Assembly (NCBI RefSeq): GCF_020564565.1
Contig: NZ_JAJCTD010000001.1
Span: forward strand, 434,001-498,000
Length of the DNA stretch: 64,000 nucleotides
Source of the DNA: Rhodobacter sp. Har01
GTDB taxonomy: Bacteria; Pseudomonadota; Alphaproteobacteria; Rhodobacterales; Rhodobacteraceae
Direction: 5' to 3'
Position numbers and translations under genes: made by a program. This document shows positions 1 through 9,283 of the stretch, in pieces. Every line of letters starts with the position of its first letter. Position 1 is the first letter of the stretch. The notes beneath the pieces are model-generated. The model saw only the letters and a program-made list of their open reading frames with translations, had not been told where the DNA came from and made no database searches.

Positions 1-635
1 GCCTGGCGGTCAGCTTTCCGGTGATTGCCTATCAGCTGTGGCGGTTTGTGGCGCCGGGGCTGTACCGCACCGAAAAGCAGGCGTTCCTGCCGTTCCTGAT
101 CGCCTCGCCGGTGCTGTTCCTGGTGGGCGCGGGCTTTGCGCATTACGTTGTCACGCCCATCGCGATGTCGTTCTTCCTGGGCTTTGCCGATTCCTATTCG
201 CTGCTGACCGCGATGATTCCCGGCCTGACCGACGCGCCGGTGACCGAGATTGCCCAGCCCACGGCGGACACCGGCATCGACATCGTCTTTCAGGGCAAGG
301 TGAACGAGACGCTGAGCATCAGCCTCAAGCTGATCATCGCCTTTGGCCTGTGCTTCCAGTTGCCGGTGCTGTTGACGCTGATGGGCAAGGCGGGGCTGGT
401 CACCTCGAAGGGCCTGAAGGGGATGCGGCGCTATGCCATCGTCATCATCCTGATCGTGGCCGCCCTGGTCACCCCGCCCGACGTGATGAGCCAGCTGATC
501 CTGTTCTTCGCCGTCTACCCGCTGTACGAAGTGTCGATCTTCCTGATCAGCCGGATCGAGAAGCGGCGCGAGGCGGAACTGCGGGCCGAGGGCCTGTGGC
601 AGGACGAAGAGCCCGAGGACGAAGGCAAGGCATGA
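1..635 (+). CDS. tatC: Sec-independent translocase subunit TatC, 5' end outside window
   Basis: TatC is the multi-spanning membrane receptor of the twin-arginine system, which exports folded proteins. The reading frame is open from base 3 ('LAVSFPVIAYQLWRFVAPG') and about 210 C-terminal residues are visible, holding roughly the last four membrane helices, including 'GKVNETLSISLKLIIAFGL' and 'PPDVMSQLILFFAVYPLY'. These match the conserved second half of TatC. The protein ends in a charged cytoplasmic tail (EKRREAELRAEG...DEEPEDEGKA). The stop overlaps the next ATG by 4 bp (ATGA), so the DUF815 gene is probably cotranscribed. tatA and tatB would be expected just left of the window. The N-terminus is missing only because of the window edge. 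Confidence 0.96.
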   Translation, partial: LAVSFPVIAYQLWRFVAPGLYRTEKQAFLPFLIASPVLFLVGAGFAHYVVTPIAMSFFLGFADSYSLLTAMIPGLTDAPVTEIAQPTADTGIDIVFQGKVNETLSISLKLIIAFGLCFQLPVLLTLMGKAGLVTSKGLKGMRRYAIVIILIVAALVTPPDVMSQLILFFAVYPLYEVSIFLISRIEKRREAELRAEGLWQDEEPEDEGKA

Positions 636-1474
636 CCGACGACCTGCCGCGCATTGCCGCCGCCTTGGAGCGGCTGGCGCCGGCGCCGATGCCGGCCCCC
701 GATTTCGCCGCCGCCGAGGCCTTTGTCTGGCACACCGCCCCCGACCGGCTGGAGCCGGTGGTGCGGGTTTCCCGGGTGGACCTGGGGCTTTTGGTGGGGG
801 TGGACCGGTCGCGCGATACGCTGTTGCAGAACACCCGCCACTTTGCGGCCGGGTTGCCGGCGAACAACGCGCTGCTGTGGGGCGCGCGCGGGATGGGGAA
901 ATCGTCTCTGGTCAAGGCGGTGCATGCGGCCGTGCGGGCCGAGGGGCATGACCTGAAGATCGTCGAATTGTCGCGCGAGGACTTGCCATCGGTGCACCGG
1001 CTGCTGGCGCACCTGCGGGCGGCGCCGTGCCGGTTCGTGCTGTTCTGCGATGACCTGTCGTTTTCCCACGACGACCAGCACTACAAGAGCCTGAAGGCGG
1101 TGCTGGACGGCGGCATCGAGGGGCGGCCAGAGAACGTGCTGTTCTATGCGACCAGCAACCGCCGCCACCTGATGCCGCGCGACATGATCGAGAACGAACG
1201 CTCGACCGCGATCAACCCCAGCGAGGCGGTCGAGGAAAAGGTCTCGCTGTCGGATCGCTTCGGGCTGTGGCTGGGGTTCCATCCCTGCAGCCAGGACGAC
1301 TATCTGGAAATGATCCGCGGCTATTGCGCGGCGCATGGGGTGGCCGTGCCGGAAGACCGGCTGCACGCGGAAGCGGTGGAATGGCAAGCGACGCGCGGCG
1401 CGCGGTCGGGCCGGGTGGCCTGGCAGTTCTTCTGCGACCTTGCCGCCCGCGAAGGTGTGGCAGTTTCGTCCTGA
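632..1474 (+). CDS. DUF815 family AAA-type ATPase
   Basis: This 280-residue P-loop ATPase of the DUF815 family has a Walker A motif GARGMGKSS at residues 84-92 and a Walker B-like segment VLFCDDLSF at about 136-144. 'FYATSNRRHLMPRDM' and 'DRFGLWLGFHPCSQDDYL' are typical of the family. DUF815 proteins are AAA-like ATPases without an established biochemical role. The start chosen is the ATG inside the ATGA overlap with tatC; an upstream extension in the same frame lies inside tatC and is a shadow. Association with the tat genes is recurrent in alphaproteobacteria as I recall, but a role in Tat export is only inferred. Confidence 0.9.
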   Translation: MTDDLPRIAAALERLAPAPMPAPDFAAAEAFVWHTAPDRLEPVVRVSRVDLGLLVGVDRSRDTLLQNTRHFAAGLPANNALLWGARGMGKSSLVKAVHAAVRAEGHDLKIVELSREDLPSVHRLLAHLRAAPCRFVLFCDDLSFSHDDQHYKSLKAVLDGGIEGRPENVLFYATSNRRHLMPRDMIENERSTAINPSEAVEEKVSLSDRFGLWLGFHPCSQDDYLEMIRGYCAAHGVAVPEDRLHAEAVEWQATRGARSGRVAWQFFCDLAAREGVAVSS

Positions 1475-1526
1475 TTGCAGCTGTGCCCTTGCGCGAAGGG
1501 GGGCGAGGCCGTATCTGCCTGCGACC

Positions 1527-2801
1527 ATGATCACCGAAATCCTAGTCATTCTGGGCCTCATCGTCCTGAACGGCGTGCTGGCCATGTCGGAACTGGCCAT
1601 CGTCTCGGCCCGGCCCGGCCGGCTGAAGCCGCAGGCCGAGCGCAGCCGCGGCGCGGCCATGGCGCTGGCGCTGGGGGAAAACCCGGGCAAGTTCCTGTCC
1701 ACCGTGCAGATCGGCATCACCGCCGTCGGCGTGCTGTCCGGTGCCTTGTCAGGCGCGACGCTGGGGCTGCGCTTTTCGGGTTGGCTGGAGGCGCAGGGGA
1801 TGGACGCCGAATGGGCCGCCCGGCTGGGCGTCGGCTTCGTCGTCGTGGTGATCACCTATTTCTCGCTGATCGTGGGCGAACTGGTCCCCAAGCAGCTGGC
1901 GCTGCGCAACCCCGAGGCGGTGGCCATCCGCATGGCCCCGGCGATGCAGGTGCTGTCGGTGGTGTCCAGCCCGGTGGTGTGGTTTCTGGAACGGTCAGGC
2001 CGGGCGGTGCTGTGGCTGTTGGGCCAGCGCGGCGAAAGTGCCAACCGGGTGACCGAGGAAGAGGTGCATGTGCTGCTGACCGAGGCGCATGAGGGCGGCG
2101 TGCTTGAGGCCGAGGAACGCGAAATGATGGCCGGCGTGATGCGCCTGTCGGACCGCACCGCCAGCGCGCTGATGACGCCGCGGCAGGATGTCGAGATGCT
2201 GTCGCTGGATGCCTCGTCGTCGGAGGCGGTGGCGGCCATCCGCAAGATCGCCCGGCCGCGGATGCCGGTCGCCGATGCCTCGGGCGATGTGGTGGGGATC
2301 GTTCTCTTGGCCGATGTCTTCCAGGCGGTGTCGCGGCGCGAGGCGGTGGACCTCAAGGCGCTGGTGCGCGAAGTGCCGGTGGTGTCGGACCGGATGGAGG
2401 CGCTGGACGTGGTCGAGGTGCTGCAGAGGTCGGACCACCAGCTGGCGCTGGTGTATGACGAATACGGCCATTTCGAGGGGCTGATCACCACCTCCGACCT
2501 GTTGGAGGCGATCACCGGCGCCGAAGCCTCGTCCGACGCGGACGAACCGGCGGTGGCGACCCGCGCCGATGGCAGCCTGCTGGTGGCCGGCTGGATGCCG
2601 GCGGACGAATTCTGCGACCGCATGGGCCTGTCGCGCGGCCTGGCGGGGGCCTACGACACCGTCGCCGGCATGGTGCTGCATCAACTGGGCCACATGCCCA
2701 GCTTGGGCGAGGTGTTCCAGGCCGAGGGCTACCGCTTCGAGGTGCTGGACATGGACGGGTTGCGGATCGACAAGATCATGGTCAGCCGCATCACCGGCTG
2801 A
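1527..2801 (+). CDS. CorC/HlyC-type (CNNM-like) membrane transporter with CBS pair
   Basis: The 424-residue protein has three family-typical parts. An N-terminal DUF21/CNNM membrane domain (about residues 1-190) starts 'MITEILVILGLIVLNGVLA' and contains 'KFLSTVQIGITAVGVLSGA'. A CBS pair lies at about 205-330 ('LMTPRQDVEMLSLDA', 'VYDEYGHFEGLITTSDLLEAI'). A C-terminal CorC_HlyC domain at about 345-424 contains 'AGWMPADEFCDRMGL' and 'TVAGMVLHQLGHMPSLGE'. Members are annotated as hemolysins or Mg/Co efflux proteins, and cation transport is the likely role. Longer in-frame starts are possible, but the ATG at 1527 gives the canonical hydrophobic N-terminus. Confidence 0.92.
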   Translation: MITEILVILGLIVLNGVLAMSELAIVSARPGRLKPQAERSRGAAMALALGENPGKFLSTVQIGITAVGVLSGALSGATLGLRFSGWLEAQGMDAEWAARLGVGFVVVVITYFSLIVGELVPKQLALRNPEAVAIRMAPAMQVLSVVSSPVVWFLERSGRAVLWLLGQRGESANRVTEEEVHVLLTEAHEGGVLEAEEREMMAGVMRLSDRTASALMTPRQDVEMLSLDASSSEAVAAIRKIARPRMPVADASGDVVGIVLLADVFQAVSRREAVDLKALVREVPVVSDRMEALDVVEVLQRSDHQLALVYDEYGHFEGLITTSDLLEAITGAEASSDADEPAVATRADGSLLVAGWMPADEFCDRMGLSRGLAGAYDTVAGMVLHQLGHMPSLGEVFQAEGYRFEVLDMDGLRIDKIMVSRITG

Positions 2802-2838
2802 TCCTGTATCTTTCCAAGAGGTTGCCTGGCGTTTCTAA

Positions 2839-2854
2839 GGCTTCGCGCGAAGCC
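2839..2854. terminator. 16-bp perfect palindrome between convergent genes
   Basis: The sequence ggcttcgcgcgaagcc is its own reverse complement and sits between the convergent ends of the CorC-type gene and nlpD. It could act as a bidirectional terminator or mRNA 3' stabiliser. There is no T-run, so intrinsic termination is uncertain. Confidence 0.4.
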
Positions 2855-2855
2855 G

Positions 2856-4037
2856 CTACTGCAGGAAGCTCATCGGGTCCAGGCTGTCCACGCCCTTGCG
2901 CACCTCGAAGTGCAGGAAGGCCGGATCGGCCGCCCGCACCACGCCGATGGCCTGGCCGCGGCTGACCTTGTCGCCCTTCTTGACCTTCAGCGCATCGACC
3001 CCGGCATAGACCGTCAGCAGGTTGTCGGCGTGGCGGATCACCACGATCTGCACCTGCTCGGTGTCCTTGGTGATGGCAGCGACGGTGCCGCTGTCGGCCG
3101 ACTTGACGGCGGTTCCGGCCGGGGCCGAGATGTCGATGCCCTGGTTCCGCTTCTTGTCGTAGCCGCGAATGATCTTTCCCGCGACCGGCATGGCGAGTTT
3201 CGACGCCGAGGCCGCGGTGCGGTCCTCGCCAAGATCGGGTGAGGGCGGTGTCTCCTTGGGCTTTGTGGCGGCGGGCGTGGTCTCTTCATCCGGCAAGGGG
3301 GTCGAGGCCGAAGGCGGCAACGGCGTCGGGGTGCCGGCGCCGGGCGGCACGGGCACCGGCTCAAGCTCTGGCGCGGCGGCGGTGGCAACCGGGATGATCA
3401 GCGTCTGGCCTTCGCGCACCGCCATGTCGGGGCCAAGCCCGTTCCAGTCTGCCAGCGCCTTGGCCGACACGTTGTAGGCGCGCGCGATGGTGAAGGCGGT
3501 TTCGCCGCGGGCGACCTTGTGGCGCAGCGGTTCCTGGCCGCCGCCCGGGGCTGCGGCGGCGGGGCTGGGCCCGACCTCGTCCAGAGCGGTGGTGGCGATC
3601 GAGGTGATGTCGACCGGCCGGCTGCCGGCCCCGGCGGTGGGCGCCAGCGGCTGCGGGGCGGCCGACACGCGCGACGGCAACAGCAGCAACTCGCCCGCCC
3701 GCAAGGGATCGTTCGGTTGCAGGGCATTGGCGCGGGCCAGTTCGGCCGGCGTGATGCCCAACCGCGAGGCCAGGGCGGCGACGGTGTCGCCGCGCCGCGC
3801 CTCGGCCAGTTGGTAGCCCGGGTAGGACAGCACGCCATTGGCATCCGGCACCGGCCTGGACGCCGTGGCCTGCCGGGCTTCGGCCGAGGTGTTGCCCGGT
3901 CCCGCCCGCAGGTCCCAGTCGAAATCGCCCATCGGGGCATCCGAACAGGCCGCCAGCAGAGCCAGTGCGCTGCCGGCAAGCAAAAGCCGCGGCGCCGCGC
4001 TGCGGGGCCGTCCGGGACTGCGGGTCGTAACTGTCAT
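2856..4037 (-). CDS. nlpD: NlpD-like LysM/degenerate M23 (LytM) lipoprotein
   Basis: This 393-residue envelope protein has a lipoprotein signal with lipobox LLAAC at about residues 27-31. Two LysM peptidoglycan-binding repeats lie near 48-101 ('GYQLAEARRGDTVAALASRL') and 171-218 ('HKVARGETAFTIARAYNVSA'). A C-terminal M23/LytM domain starts near 270. Metal-binding residues are missing: the usual HxGxD is NQGID and the usual HLHFE is FLHFE. This matches NlpD/EnvC-type proteins, which activate cell-wall amidases rather than cleave peptidoglycan themselves. The Pro/Thr-rich linker between LysM2 and LytM is probably disordered. The order surE-pcm-nlpD agrees with the conserved cluster. The non-catalytic role is inferred from the missing ligands. 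Confidence 0.92.
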   Translation of the reverse strand: MTVTTRSPGRPRSAAPRLLLAGSALALLAACSDAPMGDFDWDLRAGPGNTSAEARQATASRPVPDANGVLSYPGYQLAEARRGDTVAALASRLGITPAELARANALQPNDPLRAGELLLLPSRVSAAPQPLAPTAGAGSRPVDITSIATTALDEVGPSPAAAAPGGGQEPLRHKVARGETAFTIARAYNVSAKALADWNGLGPDMAVREGQTLIIPVATAAAPELEPVPVPPGAGTPTPLPPSASTPLPDEETTPAATKPKETPPSPDLGEDRTAASASKLAMPVAGKIIRGYDKKRNQGIDISAPAGTAVKSADSGTVAAITKDTEQVQIVVIRHADNLLTVYAGVDALKVKKGDKVSRGQAIGVVRAADPAFLHFEVRKGVDSLDPMSFLQ

Positions 4038-4093
4038 GCTGTGCCGCCTCTTGCCACATCGTCCGGGTTGGCCCCGGCTCTTGGGCCGAAAGA

Positions 4094-4759
4094 TTACTCG
4101 TTTCCAAGGCCTTCGACCAGAGGGACGAAGCGCACTGGGCGAAGTTCTTCATAGTCGTAGCCGCGGTCGCCGCGGGTGACCTTGATCAGGTGCTGCACGG
4201 CATCGGACTGACCCACCGGCAAGACCATGATCCCGCCCGGTTTCAGCTGCTGCAGCAGCGGGCCGGGTGGGTCTTCGGCGGCGGCGGTCACCAGGATGCG
4301 GTCGAACGGCGCCTGGTCGGGCAGGCCGAACGAGCCGTCGGCCGTCATGCAGGTGACGTTGACCAGGCCGAGGTCGCGAAACAGCGTCGAGGCCTCGCGC
4401 ACCAGCCGCCGCCAGCGGTCCACCGTATAGACCCGCCGCGCCAGTTGCGCCAGCACCGCCGCCTGGTAGCCCGACCCGGTGCCGACCTCGAGCACGGTAT
4501 CGCGCGGGCCGACATTCAACGCCTGGGTCATCAGCCCCACCACCGAGGGCTGGCTGATGGTCTGGCCGCAGGCGATGGGCAGCGGCATGTCCTCATAGGC
4601 GCGCTCGGCGAAGATGCCGCGGACAAAGCGGCCGCGGTCCACCTTTTCCATCGCGGTCAGCACGCGGGGGTCGGTCACGCCATGCGAGCGCAGCGCGAAC
4701 AGGAACCGCATCTTGCGCTCGGCCAGGTGGGCGTCTTCGTCCCCGCCCGCGCCGGTCAT
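4094..4759 (-). CDS. pcm: Protein-L-isoaspartate O-methyltransferase
   Basis: Pcm uses S-adenosylmethionine to methylate abnormal L-isoaspartyl residues as the first step in protein repair. The 221-residue protein has '[20 protein letters not shown]' near residues 55-75 and the SAM-binding loop '[18 protein letters not shown]' near 87-104, both diagnostic of the family. The start chosen is the ATG that overlaps the surE stop by 4 bp, which indicates translational coupling. The longer open frame upstream is surE read in the wrong frame. Confidence 0.95.
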   Translation of the reverse strand: MTGAGGDEDAHLAERKMRFLFALRSHGVTDPRVLTAMEKVDRGRFVRGIFAERAYEDMPLPIACGQTISQPSVVGLMTQALNVGPRDTVLEVGTGSGYQAAVLAQLARRVYTVDRWRRLVREASTLFRDLGLVNVTCMTADGSFGLPDQAPFDRILVTAAAEDPPGPLLQQLKPGGIMVLPVGQSDAVQHLIKVTRGDRGYDYEELRPVRFVPLVEGLGNE

Positions 4760-5541
4760 GCCAGCCGCGCCTGCAACTCGGCCAGCAGGTCGTGCGCGGT
4801 CAGGTCGGCGCGCATCGGCGTGACGGAGATGAAGCCTTCGAGGTTCACCGCGGCATCGCTGCCGGGCAGGGTGGGGGTATGCTGCGGGCCGCCCTTGATC
4901 CACAGGAACTTGCGGCCCGAGGGCGAGATGTGGGGTTCGACCCCGAACGAGGTGTCGCGGCGGAAGCCCTGGGGGGCGACCCTGGTGCCCTTGACGGCGG
5001 CGGCCGGGACCGGCGGGAAGTTGACGTTGTAGAAGGTGCGGTAGTCGTCGCCGGTCCACAGGCCGCGGTCCAGAAGCGCGCGGATCACGCCGGCCCCATG
5101 GCTGCGGGCGGCTTCGAAGGGGTCGGCCAGGCCGTCGGTTTCCGGCCCCATGAACTGCGACAGGGCGATCGCGGGAATGCCCTGCAGGGCCGCCTCCATC
5201 GCGCCGCCGACGGTGCCCGAGTAGAGCACGTTCTCGGCCGCGTTGTTGCCGCGGTTGACGCCGGACAGAACCAGATCGGGCCGGGCGCCCTGCAGCACGT
5301 CATAGATCGCCGCCAGCACGCAATCGGCCGGGCTGCCTTCGGCAGCAAAGCGGCGCGGGCCAAGCTTGGCGATCATCATCGGGTGGGTGTAGCTGATGCA
5401 ATGGCCGACGCCCGATTGCTCGAAGGCGGGGGCGACGGTCCAGACCTCGCCCGCGGGGCCGGCAAGAAGGGTGGCGATCTCGGTCAGGACTTCAAGTCCG
5501 GGCGCGTTGATGCCGTCGTCGTTGGTGATCAGGATGCGCAT
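4756..5541 (-). CDS. surE: 5'/3'-nucleotidase SurE
   Basis: SurE dephosphorylates nucleoside monophosphates and is a survival protein usually linked to pcm. The 261-residue frame begins '[19 protein letters not shown]', containing the metal-binding DD pair of the family. It has the signature '[20 protein letters not shown]' near residues 85-105. The start is the ATG at 5541, preceded by a purine-rich GGGGAAAG on the minus strand; the open frame extends upstream but has no homology-like sequence there. It is the first gene of a surE-pcm-nlpD unit transcribed leftward. Confidence 0.96.
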   Translation of the reverse strand: MRILITNDDGINAPGLEVLTEIATLLAGPAGEVWTVAPAFEQSGVGHCISYTHPMMIAKLGPRRFAAEGSPADCVLAAIYDVLQGARPDLVLSGVNRGNNAAENVLYSGTVGGAMEAALQGIPAIALSQFMGPETDGLADPFEAARSHGAGVIRALLDRGLWTGDDYRTFYNVNFPPVPAAAVKGTRVAPQGFRRDTSFGVEPHISPSGRKFLWIKGGPQHTPTLPGSDAAVNLEGFISVTPMRADLTAHDLLAELQARLA

Positions 5542-5766
5542 CTTTCCCCCGCGGCTTGCGCCCCTGATTAGACGACAGGCGATGCCCCTACAAGCGCCCG
5601 GCTGCAGCCGCCGCCGCAGGATGCAACCGGGCGGCGGGGGCGGCCGATGCGGCAGACCGAAGGCCGGGTCGGCGACCGGACCTGCCAGGGCCTTGCCGCC
5701 CCAGAACGAATGCCGCCTGCAAAGCCTGGCGGCGGTGGTCCAGCGCGCCGCCGGGCCGCGGCACCA

Positions 5767-5812
5767 GACCGGTCCTTGCCGTACGGACCCGGCCTGCGAC
5801 CGGTCCATACGG
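5767..5812. promoter_or_regulatory. Inverted/direct repeats in the surE-TetR divergent region (possible operator)
   Basis: The 376-bp gap 5542-5917 between divergent surE and the TetR-type gene shows no convincing ORF. It contains two copies of gaccggtcc (5767-5775 and 5798-5806). An 11-bp imperfect inverted repeat also lies here (ccgtacggacc 5779-5789; ggtccatacgg 5802-5812, one mismatch). Palindromes next to a tetR-family gene are often its operator, so autoregulation is a reasonable guess. GC-rich DNA produces such repeats by chance, so confidence is low. Confidence 0.3.
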
Positions 5813-5917
5813 CCGTAGGGAGGCGACGACGGTATCGACCGGACCGGCGTTAACCGTTCCTTCAACTCGCGCCGCAAGACTGCACGGCATCGAACCGGCA
5901 GCAGCAAAGGCGGCGTC

Positions 5918-6502
5918 ATGCGGATCATTCACCAGTTGGGGCGCGAAGACTGGATCGAAGCCGGGCTTGCAGTGCTGTGTTCGCAAGGCCATGCCGCGCT
6001 GCGGGTCGAAGCGACGGCGCGGCGGTTGGGCGTGTCGAAAGGGTCGTTCTACTGGCATTTCCGTGACCGGTCAGCCTGGCGTGACGCCTTGCTGGGCTAT
6101 TGGGAGCATCTTGTCTTTGCCGGACTGCTGCGGGAGGGGGCAAAACGGCAGCGCCCGCCCCAGACCGACAAGCCCGAAGAGGGCCATTGGCCCATGGCAG
6201 AGGTCAGGTCGCCGCAGCCGGGGCAGGACGACCGCCTGCGGCGCCAGGACGGCGGTTCCGCTGCCCTGGCGGGGTCGCGGCGAATCGCGTCGGGGCAGGC
6301 GGCAGCGGCGGTCCTGGTCGATCCGGGCCGACTGGAGGCTGCGTTCCGGCTGTGGGCGCAGGACGATGCCTGGGTCGCGCGGGCCGTTGCGCGGGTGCAG
6401 AAAGAGCGGCGGTCGCATGCGATGGGCCTGGCCCGGCTCTCCGCCGCTTCGATGGCCCATCCGGGGAACCGGGAGGAACGCCGTCTGGCACGGGCGGGGT
6501 GA
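5918..6502 (+). CDS. TetR/AcrR family transcriptional regulator
   Basis: The 194-residue protein begins with a TetR-type DNA-binding domain: '[20 protein letters not shown]', then '[20 protein letters not shown]' at about residues 37-56, the recognition-helix region of this family. The remaining ligand-binding part is low in recognisable signature and Arg/Gln-rich, so the effector cannot be guessed. The ATG at 5918 places the helix-turn-helix at the usual distance from the N-terminus. No obvious partner gene lies on the same strand. The following 160 bp (6503-6662) separate it from the convergent response regulator and show nothing I can name. Confidence 0.82.
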   Translation: MRIIHQLGREDWIEAGLAVLCSQGHAALRVEATARRLGVSKGSFYWHFRDRSAWRDALLGYWEHLVFAGLLREGAKRQRPPQTDKPEEGHWPMAEVRSPQPGQDDRLRRQDGGSAALAGSRRIASGQAAAAVLVDPGRLEAAFRLWAQDDAWVARAVARVQKERRSHAMGLARLSAASMAHPGNREERRLARAG

Positions 6503-6662
6503 CGCTCGGGCGACCTCTGGCCCTTGCCGCGGAGGGTCGCGTCGCGGGGTGACCGCACCGCCGGTTCTGCCGGCAGTGTTGCGGAGCGTTCCGGCCTGAC
6601 CGCGGGCAGCGTTTGGGCCGATGGCCTGTCGCGCCGGGACAAAGGCCGGGCGCCGGCCGGTG

Positions 6663-7367
6663 TCAATCCCAGGCGACGTCGCTGAGGAAGATGTAGCCGG
6701 CGCCATAGATCGTCTTGATCAGGCCGGGGTTCTTGGGGTCTTCGCCCAGCTTGGTGCGCAGCCGCGAGATGCGGACGTCCATCGCGCGGTCGAAACTGTC
6801 GCCGGCCACGCCGCCCAGGGCTTCCTGCATCTGGGCACGGCTGATCAGCCGGCGGGGGCTTTCCAGAAACATCCGCAGCACCTGGCCTTCGGCATTGGAG
6901 AACGGAATCTGCTCACCCGTCCCGGACACCAGCGTGTAGCTGTCGAACAGCGCCGTCCAGCCGGCAAAGCGGGCGATCTGGGCCGTGCGGTCGCTGGCGG
7001 CGCGGGACTTGCGCAGGCGGGCGCGGACGCGGGCGACGATCTCGGCCGGATCGAACGGCTTGATGATGTAGTCGTCGGCCCCCAGTTCCAGCCCGACGAC
7101 GCGGTCCTGCACCTGGCTGCGGCCGGAAATGATGATGATCGCGGCGCCGGACTCCAGTGCCAGCCGGTGAACCAGCACCAGCCCGTCGCGGTCGGGCAGG
7201 CCCAGGTCCACCAGGCAGACGTCCGGAGTGATGCGTTTCAGCGCGGCCTCGAACTCGGTCGCGCGGGCGTAGGTGGTGCAGCGGAAACCGGCCTCGGTCA
7301 GCGCGTCCGAGAGCATCCGGCGGATCTCGGGTTCGTCGTCCAGGATGGCGACGTGGGCTTGGCTCAT
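6663..7367 (-). CDS. OmpR/PhoB-type response regulator
   Basis: The 234-residue two-domain regulator has a receiver domain with the acidic pair DD at 10-11, phospho-acceptor Asp54 in 'CLVDLGLPDRDG' and the conserved Lys in 'ADDYIIKPFDP'. A C-terminal winged helix follows ('AEGQVLRMFLESPRRLISRA', 'RISRLRTKLGEDP', 'GLIKTIYGAGYIF'). It overlaps the hybrid kinase gene by 4 bp and is its likely partner. The pair is divergent from the acyl-CoA ligase/liv operon, so it is the best candidate regulator of that operon (inference from position only). Confidence 0.93.
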   Translation of the reverse strand: MSQAHVAILDDEPEIRRMLSDALTEAGFRCTTYARATEFEAALKRITPDVCLVDLGLPDRDGLVLVHRLALESGAAIIIISGRSQVQDRVVGLELGADDYIIKPFDPAEIVARVRARLRKSRAASDRTAQIARFAGWTALFDSYTLVSGTGEQIPFSNAEGQVLRMFLESPRRLISRAQMQEALGGVAGDSFDRAMDVRISRLRTKLGEDPKNPGLIKTIYGAGYIFLSDVAWD

Positions 7368-9283
7368 CCGGGCACCGTGGGCAGGAATTGCGCCAGCGTG
7401 GCCGCGTCAAAGGGCTTGGGCAAGAGCGCAAAACGCGCCGCCGCCGCGGCGCGGGTGGGGTCCGCGGGGGGCAGCGAGGTCATCAGGGCCAGACGCGGGC
7501 CCTTGCCCTGAAGGGCCGTGGCCAGGTCCAGGCCGGTGCGGGGGCCGCGCAGATGGATGTCGGTCAGCACCAGATCGAGGCCCGGCAGGTCGGCCAAGGC
7601 TTCGGCCTCATCGGCACTGGCGGCCTCGATGACGCTGTGGCCCAGGGCGCGCAGCATCTCGCGCACGGTCTCGCGGATGTCGTCGCTGTCTTCCACCAGC
7701 AGCACCATCCGCGGCGGGGCCAGGGCGGGGGCGGGGCGGTAGGGCAGGCGCAGGTCAATTCGCGCACCGCCTTCGGGGCGGTTGGACAGCCGCAGCGTGC
7801 CGCCGGAGAGGGTCGTCTGGTCATAGACCATGGAAAGACCAAGGCCCGAGCCTTCGCCGCCTTTGGTGGTGAAGAAGGGATCGGTCGCCCGCTCCAGTGC
7901 CTGGGGGGAAAAGCCGGTTCCGGTGTCGGTGACGGTGAACTCGATCCAGGTGTCGTGCACCGGGTGGGCGCTGAGGGCGATGCAGCCGGGGCCGCGGCCG
8001 ATGGCGTCCTTGGCATTGAGGATCAGGTTCAAGAGCGAATCCTGCAAGGCGTCGGCGTCCAGCAGGACGGGACGGGCCAGGTCCCGGACGTCGATCTCAA
8101 GCCGGATGCCGTCGGGCAGCGCAGGCCCGGCCAGCAGCCCGAGGTCGGACAGGAAGGCCGGCAGGTCCACCGCCACGGGGCGCAGCGTCCGGTGGCCCGA
8201 GATCGAGGCGATGCGGTCCAGCAGCGTGCCGCCGCGGCGGGTGGCGGCCAGGGTCGAGGTCACCAGATCGCGGGCGCCGGGGGGCAGCCCCAGCCGGTCC
8301 AGCCGCGATTGCAGGCCCAGGATGATGGTCAGCAGGTTGGCGAAATCATGCGCGAGACCAGAGGTCAGTTGCGCGGCCAGCTCGCGGCGCCGGGTCTGCA
8401 GCAGCGCATTGCGGGCCTGGGTTTCCTCGGTGATGTCCATCGACAGGATGTAGACGCCGTTGATCGGCCCCTCTCCCATCCGGTCCGGCGTGAAAGCGGC
8501 GCGGATGCGGCGGCCCGAGTCCTCGTCGGTGAATTCGAACACCGAAGGTTCGCCCGCTAGCGCTCGGCGCAGGGCGGGTTCGATCTTGGCAAAGGTCAGC
8601 GGGCCAAGCGCCTCGGCGCCGGTCAGGCCGATGATGTCCGAAGGACGGTCCGGAATGACCGAGTTGAGCCGCCGGTTGGTATAGGTGTAGCGCAGGTCGC
8701 GGCCGACGTGGGCAATGTGGGCCGGCATCATCTCGGTGGTCAGCCGGGTGCGCGCCTCCATTTCGGTCAATTGCGCGGTGACGATCTCCAGCGCCGAATT
8801 GGCGGCCGACAGTGCCCGGTTGGTTTCCGACAGCCGCTCGGCGTTGGACAGCAGTTCCTCGGACAGTTCGGCCGACCGTGCCCGCAACATCTGCTGCTGG
8901 ATGCGCACCTCGGTGATGTCGGTATAGACGGTGACCCAGCCGCCCTGCGGCAGCGGCACGCCTTCGACCGAGACCCAGCGGCCGCTTGGCCGCATCCGTT
9001 CCAGATAGTGCGGCACGAAGGCCCGGGCCGCCTCGACCCGCGCCTTCACCGCTTCTTCAGCATCGGCGACGGGGCCGTATTCGCCGCGCTGGACCAGGTA
9101 GCGGATGGTTTCCTCGAACGCTGCGCCGGGGGTGACAAAGCGATCGGGCAGGCTGAACATTTCCTGGTAGCGCCGGTTGCAGACCGCCAGCCGCAGGTCG
9201 CGGTCGAAGATCGACAGCGCCTGCTGGATCAGGTTCAACCCGGTGCGCGTCAGGCTGTTGCGTTCGTCATCGGAAATCGGCAT
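7364..9283 (-). CDS. PAS-domain hybrid sensor histidine kinase with C-terminal receiver
   Basis: The 639-residue protein has no obvious membrane helix and is probably cytoplasmic. In order: a PAS-type domain at 15-125 ('LSIFDRDLRLAVCNRRYQEM'), a short coiled-coil linker (130-180), a second PAS at about 182-285, and a HisKA-like dimerisation segment with phospho-acceptor His312 in 'SGLAHDFANLLTIILG'. An HATPase domain follows (N box 'NLILNAKDAI' near 419-428, G boxes 'DTGTGFS' and 'GEGSGLGLSMVY'), then a receiver domain at about 526-639 with Asp575 in 'LVLTDIHLRG'. The chosen start is ATG 9283; an alternative ATG lies at 9304. It overlaps the response regulator by ATGA. Confidence 0.92.
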   Translation of the reverse strand: MPISDDERNSLTRTGLNLIQQALSIFDRDLRLAVCNRRYQEMFSLPDRFVTPGAAFEETIRYLVQRGEYGPVADAEEAVKARVEAARAFVPHYLERMRPSGRWVSVEGVPLPQGGWVTVYTDITEVRIQQQMLRARSAELSEELLSNAERLSETNRALSAANSALEIVTAQLTEMEARTRLTTEMMPAHIAHVGRDLRYTYTNRRLNSVIPDRPSDIIGLTGAEALGPLTFAKIEPALRRALAGEPSVFEFTDEDSGRRIRAAFTPDRMGEGPINGVYILSMDITEETQARNALLQTRRRELAAQLTSGLAHDFANLLTIILGLQSRLDRLGLPPGARDLVTSTLAATRRGGTLLDRIASISGHRTLRPVAVDLPAFLSDLGLLAGPALPDGIRLEIDVRDLARPVLLDADALQDSLLNLILNAKDAIGRGPGCIALSAHPVHDTWIEFTVTDTGTGFSPQALERATDPFFTTKGGEGSGLGLSMVYDQTTLSGGTLRLSNRPEGGARIDLRLPYRPAPALAPPRMVLLVEDSDDIRETVREMLRALGHSVIEAASADEAEALADLPGLDLVLTDIHLRGPRTGLDLATALQGKGPRLALMTSLPPADPTRAAAAARFALLPKPFDAATLAQFLPTVPG

